64,000 nt of DNA from Poronia punctata (Eukaryota; Ascomycota; Sordariomycetes; Xylariales; Xylariaceae): positions 1 to 64,000 of the forward strand of contig MU401465.1 of assembly GCA_022579005.1 (NCBI GenBank), in the 5' to 3' direction. Both the position numbers and the translations under genes were made by a program. Each line of letters opens with the position of its first letter. The first letter of the stretch is position 1. A model generated the notes under the pieces. It did not search any database. It had not been told where the DNA came from and saw only the letters and a program-made list of their open reading frames with translations. This document shows positions 46,248 through 57,176 of the stretch, one piece after another.

Positions 46248-49234
46248 ATGTTGTTATTACGAGCACTGACTTTTTTGCAGGTTATTGCAACCGTCCAATC
46301 TGTGCCACTCTCCTCGCCAATACTCGACCGGGCACAGACAAGCCGCTGTAAAGAACACACTTGGGGACGGCCACATATAGGCATCCCCTCGCCTGGGCCA
46401 CCCAAGACGGACCCCCATCGGGAAGGCTATCTAACTGCCGGCGTTTTCACAGTCACAACATCTTCGGCAACTGTACAAACACCCCAAACAACCAAGAATA
46501 TTAAGCCAGATACAACAGGCTTCGTTGTTACGAGTCTCGAAACAGGCGGGAGAACGGATGTTGCTCCTCTCCTGACAGATCCAATTCCAACCCCAACAAC
46601 ACTACTTCCATCCCCAAAGCCAGCAACCAAGATGCCAACCGAGCCGGCCCATCCGGTCGCTGCTGCTTCACCAGATATCTTTGGAGCACCTATTGCCACT
46701 ACTAAGCCTTTGGCAATATTTGAGCAGCGGCCTGACCACCCTGTGCCTCGACTTGGCATCGAGGGGCCAGGGCCCTACAGCACTAACAAGTTTTACGCCA
46801 ACTCCTTTCTAGGAGGTCAAAATGCGCCTTCATATGTGCATCCGTACTCTGTGGCGTGGTCCAAGGGAAAGGGGTCCACATCCAGCTGGGGAATGTCAAT
46901 ATCCCATATCGAAGCTAATCAACGAGTCTATGGCCAGACCCAGCCCGATACAGGAGCTGCGAGGTACTACTTGAATCCTATTGGGATACAGTCGTTGTGT
47001 CTCTCTGCGGCGGAACTCGGCTCCAATACAGCGCTCACAACGGACAGCCTTGGCGCCAACTCAGTCAATGTCAACCTGCATGTCAACTCAGGGGCCAAGC
47101 CGTTAGTGACATTTCCACTGGTACAGGGCATGGGATTCGTGACGGCAGTATACAGAGGGGGTACGCCACAGATAGAAACTGGCGTCCTCTTCAAGACCGT
47201 TACGCGATCTACCACTGGTCCTAAGCCGGGCATCACCAAATATACCATGTATCTCGAGGATGGTAAAGTTTGGCACCTCTACGGCTATTCTCCGAGTGGC
47301 CAGCCCTTGGACTTGACAGTGCTCAGTAACGGCATAGCAAAAGCTACGAAGCCTTTCGATGGAGTGATCCAGGTCACTAAGGACCCGGGCAACGCTGAAT
47401 CGATTATAGATGCGGCGGCTGGAGCATATCCGGTGAGCATGGTATTGTCGGGCTCTGCCTCGGGAGCCGAGGGAAGGTATACTTTTACATACCAGAAAGC
47501 GGGCATTGCCGGCGTTAAGCTCTTGATGTACGCGTTGCCGCACCACTACGAGTCTTTCGACGCTGTCACTTCCGAAGCGACTTCGACGGTGAAGCTGCAA
47601 ACTACCACCAAAGGCATGGCAGTGGCCGTGGTTGCCGATTCATGGACCATGATTGAGCCCAATATGCCCATTTCTTTGGGTCTGGCCCCCTGGGATCCCG
47701 TGACAGGCCCGAAAGAAGTACTGTCCGACTCGGCGATCAAGATCATAACCCCCATTGCGCTAAAAGAACTGTCCCAAAGCGTGGATCAGCAGTCAAATCA
47801 AGATTCGATGTACTTCAGTGGAAAGGTAGGTCGGGGTTTAAACCCAGATGGATGGATAATATGCTAATATACTACCGCGTGATATGTAGGCTCTAGCCAA
47901 ATTCGCTGGGCTCTGCTTCACCGCGAACAATTTGTTAAAGAATCCGAAGCTTGCCCAGAATGGGCTGGGGAGTCTAAAAGTGGCCTTCCAGAGGTTCATC
48001 ACGAACAAACAGCAGTATCCGCTATATTACGAAAGTGAGTGGCTTCTTCGATGAGGCCCCCGAATCGCCAGAAAACTAACCTGATTGCAGGCGCCTGGGG
48101 TGGCATTGTTTCATCGGCTACCTATAAGACGGGCAACACCGGCATGGACTTTGGCAACACGTTCTATAACGACCACCATTTCCACTACGGCTACTTCATC
48201 TATGCGGCGGCCGTAATAGGTTACCTTGACCCCTCCTGGCTGACGCGAGAAAACGTTGAATACATCAACACAATGGTCAGAGACATCGCTAATCCTAGCG
48301 CTTCCGACAAATATTTCCCCGTTTCGCGGAATTTCGACTGGTACCATGGCCACAGCTGGGCTCACGGGTTATACGAGACTCTTGACGGAAAGGTATGCGA
48401 AACCTGGCAGGCCGCTGTTGATGATACTAAAGCATGGAATAGGATCAGGAGTCGAGTTCAGAAGACGCCATGGCAGCCTATGCCATCAAGATGTGGGGAC
48501 GGGCGATCAAAGACGCTAACATGGAGGCTCGGTGAGTCGACCCGTCTAGCGATGCTTTTGACGACTTACTTTCTATGAACCAAGACTGACAATGGTGCCT
48601 TGTGTACCATCAGGGGAAACCTTATGCTCTCGGTCATTGCAAGGTCGCTTAACAATTACTACCTTTTCACGGCGCAGAACACGGTCCAGCCGTCCAACTA
48701 CATTGGTAACCGAGTCGCTGGCATCTTGTTCGAGAATAAGTGTGACCATACGACATACTTCGGAGGCAACATTGAATACGTCCAAGGCATACACATGTTG
48801 CCCTTGCTACCGAGCAGCAAGTTGACGCGCCCAGCCGATTTCGTCAAGCAAGAGTGGGAGACGTACTTCGATAAAGGACGGGCCGACAAAGTAGAGGGCG
48901 GCTGGAAGGGCATCCTGTTTGGGAACCTGGCAACTGTTGATCCACAGGCGGCGTGGACATTCTTCACCGCTAGGGATTTCGACCCCTCGTGGCTTGACGG
49001 AGGCGTCTCGCTTACTTGGTATCAGGCATACAGTGCTGGTAAGTCTTGACGGAAACTTGATCGTTGCCTATAGCCTATCGACTCCCACTTGTACGATTAT
49101 TTGCTAACATTCTAAAAAGCTTTTATGTGATGATGTTTATGATAGGATATGACGCGCATTATATTCCCGGCGTTCTGCATCGGGTCCCCTTGGAGCACAA
49201 TTCGCTATTGATGAAGATGAGTAATGACGACTGA
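46248..49234 (+). CDS. Secreted GH81 endo-beta-1,3-glucanase
   Basis: Predicted 875-aa glycoside hydrolase family 81 enzyme (Eng1/Eng2 type) that cuts beta-1,3-glucan of the fungal wall, typically in septum degradation or wall recycling. Exons: 46248-47825, 47890-48034, 48091-48392, 48443-48531, 48614-49038, 49146-49234. A signal peptide covers residues 1-18. A Thr/Pro-rich linker reaches about 170, then the GH81 fold begins ([23 protein letters not shown]). Catalytic motifs are [18 protein letters not shown] (Asp602), [13 protein letters not shown], and DQESSSED (Glu678 and Glu682), the last split off by an intron. Only GH81 has this set. The ATG is followed at 46269-46280 by a polypyrimidine-GCAG that looks like a 3' splice site, so a hidden first exon is possible. 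No CBM is seen. Confidence 0.92.
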
Positions 49235-51562
49235 AGGAGCTTGTGGGACTTACATACGCCGGCGGCCACAGCCACTCTGTTTTTTTTATTGGGATTCCAA
49301 TTTGGACATGTCGTCCCGCATAGGCCCCGGGCAAACGACTGGGGGCACGGCTTGGGGATATTACTACATAGACGGAGGATGAAGGTCGTGATCAGGGCCG
49401 GTCTTTCTTTCCAAGATTCCAAGATTCCAAGATACTGTCGATTAGAACCTATTATGCATAAAGCAATATCTATCCATGTTTTCATTCCATCTCAATGACA
49501 TGATGCTCGATTATTCTTCTCCTGACCATGTTGGCTGGCCATCGACTTGTCTAGATCATATCGTAGCTTATTAGCGAGACTTAATCGAGCTTATCGATAG
49601 ACTAGAGCACCGGCCGGCGTTCTGGGCCCCATTCCGATGTTTGGCATGGACCCAAACAGTTTGCTCCCCAGATGCCAGGCACCAGGTCGGGGCCGAGTCG
49701 GTAGATCTGATGCAGTTGGAGCTTGAGCCAAGGAAAGACAGGGGTCTCAGGAGGCCTCTCTACACAGCCACTCTTGGCAGACTTTTGGCGAATGCGGTGT
49801 ACCTACGAGTAGACCTTCCTAACCTACAGAATAGAACCTCGCTGATTTGCTTACGAGGTGTGATATCTGTGTGTCGATTTGCATTTGACGTTCTGTTTCG
49901 GTATCGGGCGGAATCGGTGACAGTGCAACAGGATACCTACTTTCTATTTAATATAACTCTGTACAGTCATGTACGAGCGTTAGAGTTACCGTTACAGATA
50001 TAATGAAAATCAAGGACACGCATCTGCCCCAATGAAGAGAATTTGTGCCCCAGTCTTGACATGACAGGAATAATATCCATTGACGCTGTTGGTGTCGCGA
50101 GGGATGAGATACTCGTAGTTTTAATTACAATAAGCGTGATTGGCGGAAAGACACTTTAAACAGCAACCCGATTTTCTGATTTGACCTCACTGGAGGTGTT
50201 GGACTTTTTTGAGGGGATTTCTTGGCAGGTGCACTTGGATCTACGACCGGCTGGGAGAGCTGACCCCACTTGCCTGGAACGTGTCGCATAGAGGTCGTAG
50301 CGCTGCGACATTGATGCTGTACCTTGCTGTATCTTCTTGCTCCTGCAGATGAATTGTCCAATTTTGATGTATACAGGTGGTCCCCTACTATGAGGAGATA
50401 CTTGGCACGGGGAGTATAGAGCTGCGTCATGCAGTCCGTGACCATGGTCTACATTATCAAATAGGTTACATTTTAGGTACTTTTATCCGTCACGGTTGTT
50501 GCATGGGCATTGACATCACTGCGCCTACTCTACGCATCGCATCTCACAGGCATGACTCGTCGATTTGGCCAAACCTAGAGTACAGGCGTTGGTAGGTATC
50601 CTACATTATTTGTCGAGCACCTAGTCTAGACCGGAGTAACTAGTTCCCCCATATATTTGCCAAGAGGCTTCTTGGTGCAGCAATTGCACTCTCCTCCGAC
50701 TATACCTAGGTTCAAAAAAGACGATATCAAGAACCGTCTGGACACTATCCAACACCGCCTCGTTGGTTATCTACTGTTTATTTACGAAGGTACATGCGCG
50801 TATTGTAAGTGTCCTGTTGAACCTGACTTGTACACTTAGTCAGCTTCACTCTGTCGCAAGTCACTCAAGTCGCGCAAGCCTGCGTGCTGGCTCGACGCTA
50901 GATCTAGGTAGCGATCGCGACTTAAGACACGCTAAGAAAATTAATATCTGGAATACTTATTCCAAGAAGACACATCCATTGCGTATGTTTTATCTCCTTT
51001 GGCTAACGTACCGACAATCTCAGGGCTTTGTAGAAAGGCATCCCATGCTTGCAAGCCTCGACGGACCCATACCCCCGAAAAGTGACCTGCCTACATTGTC
51101 AAGTCCACCCCTCTAGATACTGCCGAGTCGCTCCAGAAAACCTTAAAGTGCAGCATTTCGCCGGTGTTTACAGGGTCTGAGTAATATACCTACCTACCCT
51201 CCCTTCTACCAAGGCTTATTAGGTAGATATGGTTGGTAAGTACTACTCCAGCGAACGCAGATAAGCCTTAGCCACGATGCTATTTACTTGAAAACTATTC
51301 GAGTTCCCCTTTGTCTTTTCATCATCGGTTCGTCCCAATCACACGCGGGACTTCCAACTGCTATTCATTCCTTGTCACCGCCCAATCCGGTAGTCAAGCG
51401 GGCTTCTTCGAGCACCTCGGTGCTGCCTTCTTTGTCTGTCAAACATACGCCGCCGCCCCGTCATCCTACGACGTCTACGGGGTCCATACCTTAGGCGCAT
51501 TGGTGTCCGGCGCTGTTATTCATTGGGCTTTAGTGTATGACGCAAGCTAATCATGAGGTGCG
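49235..51562. other. Intergenic, no convincing gene
   Basis: 2.3 kb between two same-strand genes. The largest frames (49641-50003, 50657-50839) have no recognisable domain. TACGAGTA motifs lie at 49804-49811 and 50110-50117. It should contain the promoter of the Ca2+/H+ exchanger near its right end; frames at 51288-51550 lack any domain and are taken as leader. Confidence 0.5.
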
Positions 51563-53453
51563 ATGGATCATCAAACAGCTTCACCAACTTTTTATCGCAA
51601 ACTGCGACAAGCTACCTGGGGTTCGTCCGGTCATAACCATCCGAACACGGGAAACGGAACCGCCCACGAAGGCACGCCGCTTCTGCCCGGCCGCCAGCAT
51701 GGCTCCAAAGATCATAGTCCCACCTGGGAGTTTTTCTTCAATACGCGCTCTACCCCTGGCCAGCACAGTCCGAAGCCGTGGGTGAAATATCCGGCTCATG
51801 TATGGCACATCACAAAGGCCACGCTATTGAGCAGTACGTAGGCCCCGAGCGCTATGTAGACGTGGGCCGCAGTCCGGTATACTGACGTTTCGAGATAGGC
51901 CCCGTTAACATCCTACTATTCGCCGTGCCCATCGGCATCATCGCCGGGACGTCGCATTGGGATCCCGTCGCTGTTTTTACTATCAACTTCTTCGCTATAA
52001 TTCCACTGGCCGCCGTGCTTTCGTTTGCGACGGAACAGATATCCGTTAAGCTAGGCGAAGCACTTGGTGGTCTTCTGAACGCCACTTTCGGGAATGCAGT
52101 TGAACTGATTGTGCGTCAAATGGTGCCCTCGTCCCTGTCTATCGCATGCTGACAATATGTACAGGTTAGTATTATCGCGCTTCGGGACCGTCAGATCGAA
52201 GTTGTCAAATCATCCATGATCGGTTCCATCCTCTCGAACCTGCTACTGGTCATGGGCATGTGCTTCTTCTTTGGTGGTATCGTCAACATGAGGGACGAGA
52301 ACAATTTGGGCATGGAGCAATCTTTTGCGTCTATAACCGCCCAGACAACCGCCTCTCTCATGACTTTGTCTGCCGCCTCTATTATTCTCCCCGGTGCTGT
52401 AAGAGGCCATTGCAAGCCAATCCTCGGTCACAGGGTACTAACCTCATCTTAGCTATTTATGATTGTCGCGAATAGCGGTGGTAAAGACGATGCGGAAGGC
52501 CGGCAGATCACCTTGTCGCTTTCGCGTGGAACGGCCATCATCCTTCTAATCATCTATGTCCTCTACCTCTGGTTCCAACTTCGAACACATCACAACTTAT
52601 TCGGCTCGGAAACGGCCGGTGTCGAGGCAGGCCCCGCACAAGTCCGAGAGGCAGAATCAGAGCAGAGTGGGCCCGGTGCCGAAATCAGCAACGGGCCGAT
52701 CAATGCGGAACGGGATTCGGAAGATGAGCCCGAACACGCCATGAGCCCCTGGTCTGCCGGCGGTGTCCTCGTCGTCACCACTATCCTCGTTGCCATCTGT
52801 GCCGATTACCTCGTTGAAAGCATCGACTCTCTCGTTGAACGTGGCGGTATCAGCCGTAGTTTCATTGGTCTCATTCTTATCCCCATCGTTGGCAATGCTG
52901 CGGAGCACGTCACAGCGGTGGTTGTTGCAATCAAGAACAAAATGGACTTGGTGAGTATCAAAAACAGGGCTAGCACAATTCTAGAATGTTGTTGCTGACT
53001 TGATTCTTACCTAGGCTATGGGAGTCGCGATTGGCTCTAGTATCCAGATTGCCCTGTTTGTAACCCCGTTTCTCGTTGTCCTGGGCTGGATTATGGACCG
53101 CGACATGGACTTGCACTTCGAGACTTGTAAGTTCACCTCAAACATACCATATGCCGAATGCTTAAGCTAATGGGGATCTAGTTGAAACCGTTGCGTTTGG
53201 CCTCTCTGTGTTGGTCGTCATCTACACAGTCCAAGATGGAAAGTCGAATTATCTCGAGGGCGCGATGGTATGTCACTCTATGATTTTAACATGGTTTTAT
53301 GATTTATTGGCTGACCCCTCCAACTAGTTGATGAGCTTGTACATCATAATTGCGATTGCCTTCTTCGTAACACCGAGCAAATATTTCGACAGCGGTGTGG
53401 CGGATGTAGGCGAGAAGGTGCTTCTAGCTGCACGCAACCTGGTGTCGCTTTAA
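51563..53453 (+). CDS. Vacuolar Ca2+/H+ exchanger (CAX/VCX1 type)
   Basis: Predicted 512-aa antiporter of the CAX family, which uses the vacuolar proton gradient to remove Ca2+ (and often Mn2+) from the cytosol. Exons: 51563-51833, 51899-52110, 52165-52398, 52453-52950, 53015-53126, 53182-53267, 53328-53453. The N-terminus of about 90 residues is cytosolic and His-rich. The two alpha-repeats that form the cation path are GNAVELI (155-161), just before an intron, and GNAAEHV (386-392), the latter at the end of exon 4. About eleven hydrophobic helices are visible, with an acidic loop of Glu, Asp and Ser between the halves (about 290-325). Intron 3 sits after LPGA and intron 4 after KMDL. Localisation to the vacuole is from the family. 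Confidence 0.94.
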
Positions 53454-54329
53454 CCTTTAAAAGTCTGGGCTCGGATTTGGACCGAGCGCTCTGGTTGCGG
53501 CTTTACGAGTAGATCGGCATACGCTCCAGCCCGGGTATGTTCCGTTCTATCGGACTCGGTTGAGCAGCGACAAGACAAAATACCCATGGACCTTTGTCTC
53601 AGTGGAGGACTTGGTAATTATTTATTTTCATCAACGGTTGTAAAATGGTTGAGGTGCACTCTGGGCTTCTTGAGGGAGGTTTTCACGGTTAGTACAAGCG
53701 CGGCCACAAGAGAAGGTGTCCAGGCGTCCATCTAATAAGGGGCTCTGTCGGGTCGGCGTTGGATTACTACATCCTTTGTAAGGTTTACTGAGAAAAATGA
53801 AGAATAGATCTAAAATATCCCTCGAGATGTTTCCATGTTAATTTTATGTTGAACTGAAGTTCGAGCCATTCGAGCCATTCGACATCAGAATCGCATTCCA
53901 CTGCCTGTATCCATATTTTCTCTCATTTTTACTAACTAGAAAAGTAATGTGGGGTAGGGATGAGATCATGTAATAGGTAGGTAATAGGTGTCGATGGTTC
54001 GAGATGGGGTCTCGCGGGGTCAAGCTTCCCCCCATTCTCTCGTCGTTACTACAGTATTTGGGTGGGGGTCTCGGTAATAACTGCAACAAATCATGATAGT
54101 ATTATTTGCGGTCTTTGGGTGTCTCCTAATCGTCCCTCTCGTTCCCTACTCCATCTCTCTTCCATCTGTCGATGTATAATCTCCGAGCGTTGGGAAGAAT
54201 CCAGTTGCAATCTTCCTTCTTACGACCCATTGCAAATTCTAGTCGTGAGCGCTTCCCCTTCCGTTGCTATTATCTTGCCAATACTAATTGATTGATCTAG
54301 ACGCGCGCCGAACTCTAGCCATCGCGACC
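53454..54329. other. Intergenic, no gene seen
   Basis: 876 bp with no supported frame. One TACGAGTA motif lies at 53504-53511, and TAGGTAGGTAATAGG lies near 53974. It holds the 3' end of the exchanger gene and the promoter of GLO1; a CATTCGAGC duplication occurs near 53861-53882. Confidence 0.5.
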
Positions 54330-55649
54330 ATGGCGTCCACGACTAATACCAGTAATTACAAATTCAACCACTCCATGTATATGACCCTCGCGATACTCCC
54401 CTGCGGCAACCCGGGAAAAGGAACTGACGTGACCTTGCGCATCGTAGGCTTCGAGTGAAGGACCCAAAGGAATCTGGTAGAGCTCCCCCCCCCTCTTTTG
54501 CGCCACGAGATTAGAAGGGGAAACCACTAATAATCAATTTCGGCAGTCAAATTTTACGAGTTCCTGGGCATGAGCCTGATCAAGAAACTGTCTTTCCCCG
54601 AAGCCAAATTCGATTTATACTTCCTAGCATACGATAGCCCGTCGGCAAAATCGCACGGAAACAGCACGTTCGACCGTGAGGGCGTAATCGAACTGACGCA
54701 CAACTACGGCACCGAATCCGATGACAGCTACACGGTCAATAACGGCAACAAGGAGCCCCACCGGGGCTTCGGACACGTCTGCATCAGCGTCGACTACATC
54801 CAGGCCGCCTGCCAACGTATCGAGGATGCGGGCTACAAGTTTCAGAAGAAATTAACCGACGGGCGCATGAAGCATATCGCCTTCGCCCTCGACCCTGACG
54901 GATACTGGGTGGAGATCATCTCGCAGAGGATGGGCTCCAAGGGCGCTGTAGATCCCGAGGAGCAGAATGCTACCACCGATCCTAGCACTTATCGAATGGT
55001 GGGTAGCTGGTCAATATCTCCCACGTTCGCCTCAGTGGGAAAATTTGAGGCACCCTGTGCAGATGTCCATGCTAACTGATGCCCCTTGCGCGCAGAACCA
55101 CACGATGATCCGCGTCAAAGACGCAGAGAAGTCTTTGAAGTGGTATCAAGAAGTACTTGGCATGACTCTGTACAGGACCAACGAGCAATCCGCTGCCGGG
55201 TTCAACTTATACTTCCTGGGCTATCCCGGCGCAGAGGGTTTACCTGAGAACGGCTTTTCGGCAGGCAAGGAGGGTCTGTTGGAGCTGACGTGGAATTACG
55301 GCACCGAAAAGGACGAGAACTTCAAGTATCACGACGGCAACTCGGAACCTCAGGGTTTCGGACATATCTGTAAGCTTCATCTCCTCTCGCCCTAACTACA
55401 AAACTTGGGTGCCATGGAGAAAAAGGGGGAAGACAGATGTGTGGGGAATGATGCTGACAGATCAATCCCACAGGCGTTTCGGTCGATAACCTCGACGCCG
55501 CATGCGCGCGATTCGAGACCCTTAATGTTAACTGGAAGAAGCGGCTCACTGACGGTCGCATGAAGAACGTCGCTTTCCTGCTTGATCCCGACGGATATTG
55601 GGTCGAGATTGTACAAAATGAACGTTTTGCAGGGAAGGAGAACTTCTAA
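54330..55649 (+). CDS. GLO1: Glyoxalase I, two-domain, lactoylglutathione lyase
   Basis: Predicted 325-aa metalloenzyme that turns the methylglyoxal-glutathione hemithioacetal into S-D-lactoylglutathione, the first step of methylglyoxal detoxification. Exons: 54330-54376, 54448-54476, 54547-54998, 55096-55369, 55474-55649. Two tandem glyoxalase domains each carry the four metal ligands: His in FNHSMLRVKD and NHTMIRVKD, Glu in VIELTHNYGTE and LLELTWNYGTE, His in GFGHVC and GFGHIC, and Glu in PDGYWVEI in both. Length matches yeast Glo1 (also fused). The 29-nt second exon and the start are needed to complete the first domain: without them HSMLRVKDPKESVKFYEFLGM cannot be assembled. A cytosolic enzyme; both active sites look intact. 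Confidence 0.94.
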
Positions 55650-56176
55650 TCTAACTCCTGATGCTAGTATGTAGGTATATAAGATGCTAGGTTTGAGGCT
55701 TGTTGGGGAAAGAAGCATGCAAACTCATATCAAGCGAATTACCATTTTGTCTTATGTATGATGCACCTTCCCTCAAACATTGCAGACGTGCTATTTTTGT
55801 ACACGTCGGTAGAAACCCTCCGACATAAGAATACCTATGTTGAAGGATTCACCTAGTGATGACGCCAAGAAAGCGGCACGGATTCCTTACCGCTATGCGA
55901 TATTTGGCAGTTGCTTTTAGTGCTTTGGACCCGGATTGGAACTGTTTATAATAATAGGGTGTTTTGTTGCTCTTTGGGTCCATGATCATTCGACTTATGG
56001 GCCTATCTTACATTTTCCCCGGAGCTGCGGGGGGATAGGTGAAGGTGGTAGGAGTCTTCACCATTTTATACTCGTAGCTATTAAGTAGATAATCGTCGCT
56101 CATAGGTAGGGAAATCTACAAAGGAATCTCGACTAGGTTAGGGGGGTATTTTTAGAACTGGAAAGATTGTATAATG

Positions 56177-56329
56177 TAACCTTATGTGTAAGTGTCCCAG
56201 ATAAATCTTCAGAGTCTGACGGGTTATTATTTTATTCTGTTTTTCCTTAATGTACCTTAACCTTATGTGTAAGTGTCCCAGATAAATCTTCAGAGTCTGA
56301 CGGGTTATTATTTAATTCTGTTTTTCCTT
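56177..56329. repeat. 81-bp-period tandem duplication
   Basis: A 72-bp segment at 56177-56248 (beginning TAACCTTATGTGTAAGTG) is repeated at 56258-56329, only one clear mismatch apart (a T/A change in the TTATTTTATT/TTATTTAATT part). Copies are 9 bp apart. The duplication is recent, since the copies have hardly diverged. It lies in the upstream region of the following secreted-protein gene. Confidence 0.92.
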
Positions 56330-56388
56330 TCTCCCCTTTCCAACGACACAAACAAAGTTTTTGATCCCTACCCACCTTTTACCTAGAA

Positions 56389-56400
56389 ACACACACACAC

Positions 56401-56440
<40 letters not shown>
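56389..56440. repeat. CA microsatellite before an ATG
   Basis: About 26 CA dinucleotides with one ACGC interruption end 7 bp before the ATG at 56448. They probably lie in the 5' UTR of the secreted-protein gene and could vary in length. Confidence 0.9.
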
Positions 56441-56442
<2 letters not shown>

Positions 56443-56447
56443 ACACA

Positions 56448-57176
56448 ATGCGGTCTCTTACAACGCTAGCCCTCTCACTCGGACTCCTAACCCCCAACGT
56501 CGCAGCAGTATGCACGGGCTGGCGCCAACTATCCGTCTACCAAGACACTGGATCCCGCTTCTCGATCCAATACAGCGTCGCTGTCGAAAACAAAATCTGT
56601 CCGGCCAACGAGACGGAGCCATGCACTTTCGACAGCGGGAAGGAATACGACGTCAGCTGCGAGCGACATCTTCTGGCGCAGAAGCAAGGTCCTACCACTA
56701 AAAGTCTAGATGACATCGACGCGGAAGAAGCCGAAGCGATTTACGCCATGGCGGAAAGGGGGTTCTACGAAAAGTTTGGAATCTACAGCGACGACACGGG
56801 AGAGAGAAAGAGACGGCAATTCATCACGCGGACGGGAAAGGTCTCGCCCGTAGGGGAATTGTCCCGTGGGTTCTTCGACATCCAGCCGGGGAAGAAGTCG
56901 ACGTTGGAATGGGTGTTCTTCTATCAGTTCTCCGAGGGGCGATTGAGCAATTGTACGAACAAGACGTTGGAGGATGTCGTCGTCTCCGCTTCTTCGCCGT
57001 ATCTCTTCAGAGATCCGGAGAAGGGGAATAGGACCGTGTTGGCGGGGACGTGGACTGCTGGGTATGAGAATATTACGGATACGGATGAGTCTGCTGCTGT
57101 GTCGGTTAGGGCTTTCTCCGGTGGTGCGTCGTATGGGGTTTTGGTGGTGGGTTTGATTTTGGGTTTGGTGTTATAA
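56448..57176 (+). CDS. Secreted, probably GPI-anchored protein
   Basis: Single-exon gene for a 242-aa protein of unknown function. A signal peptide covers about residues 1-20 (MRSLTTLALSLGLLTPNVAA). The ectodomain has Cys pairs (VCTGW, KICPANETEPC, VSCERH, SNCTNK) and several N-glycosylation sequons (NET, NCT, NKT, NRT, NIT). The C-terminus is a hydrophobic tail (GASYGVLVVGLILGLVL) after small residues, typical of a GPI signal. No family is recognised with confidence. The ATG was chosen because it starts the signal peptide; the CA tract before it would otherwise encode a His/Thr run. Location is probably plasma membrane or wall. Confidence 0.8.
   Translation: MRSLTTLALSLGLLTPNVAAVCTGWRQLSVYQDTGSRFSIQYSVAVENKICPANETEPCTFDSGKEYDVSCERHLLAQKQGPTTKSLDDIDAEEAEAIYAMAERGFYEKFGIYSDDTGERKRRQFITRTGKVSPVGELSRGFFDIQPGKKSTLEWVFFYQFSEGRLSNCTNKTLEDVVVSASSPYLFRDPEKGNRTVLAGTWTAGYENITDTDESAAVSVRAFSGGASYGVLVVGLILGLVL

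Larger units (their letters stand above)
55650..56447. other. Intergenic with 81-bp duplication and CA tract
   Basis: 798 bp between GLO1 and a secreted-protein gene. No gene is seen. It includes TACTCGTA at 56069-56076, a tandem duplication at 56177-56329 and a CA microsatellite that runs up to the next ATG. The last two are annotated separately. Confidence 0.6.

Noticed and set aside
47103..47600. 165-codon antisense frame within GH81
   Set aside because: Overlaps conserved GH81 coding sequence entirely on the other strand.
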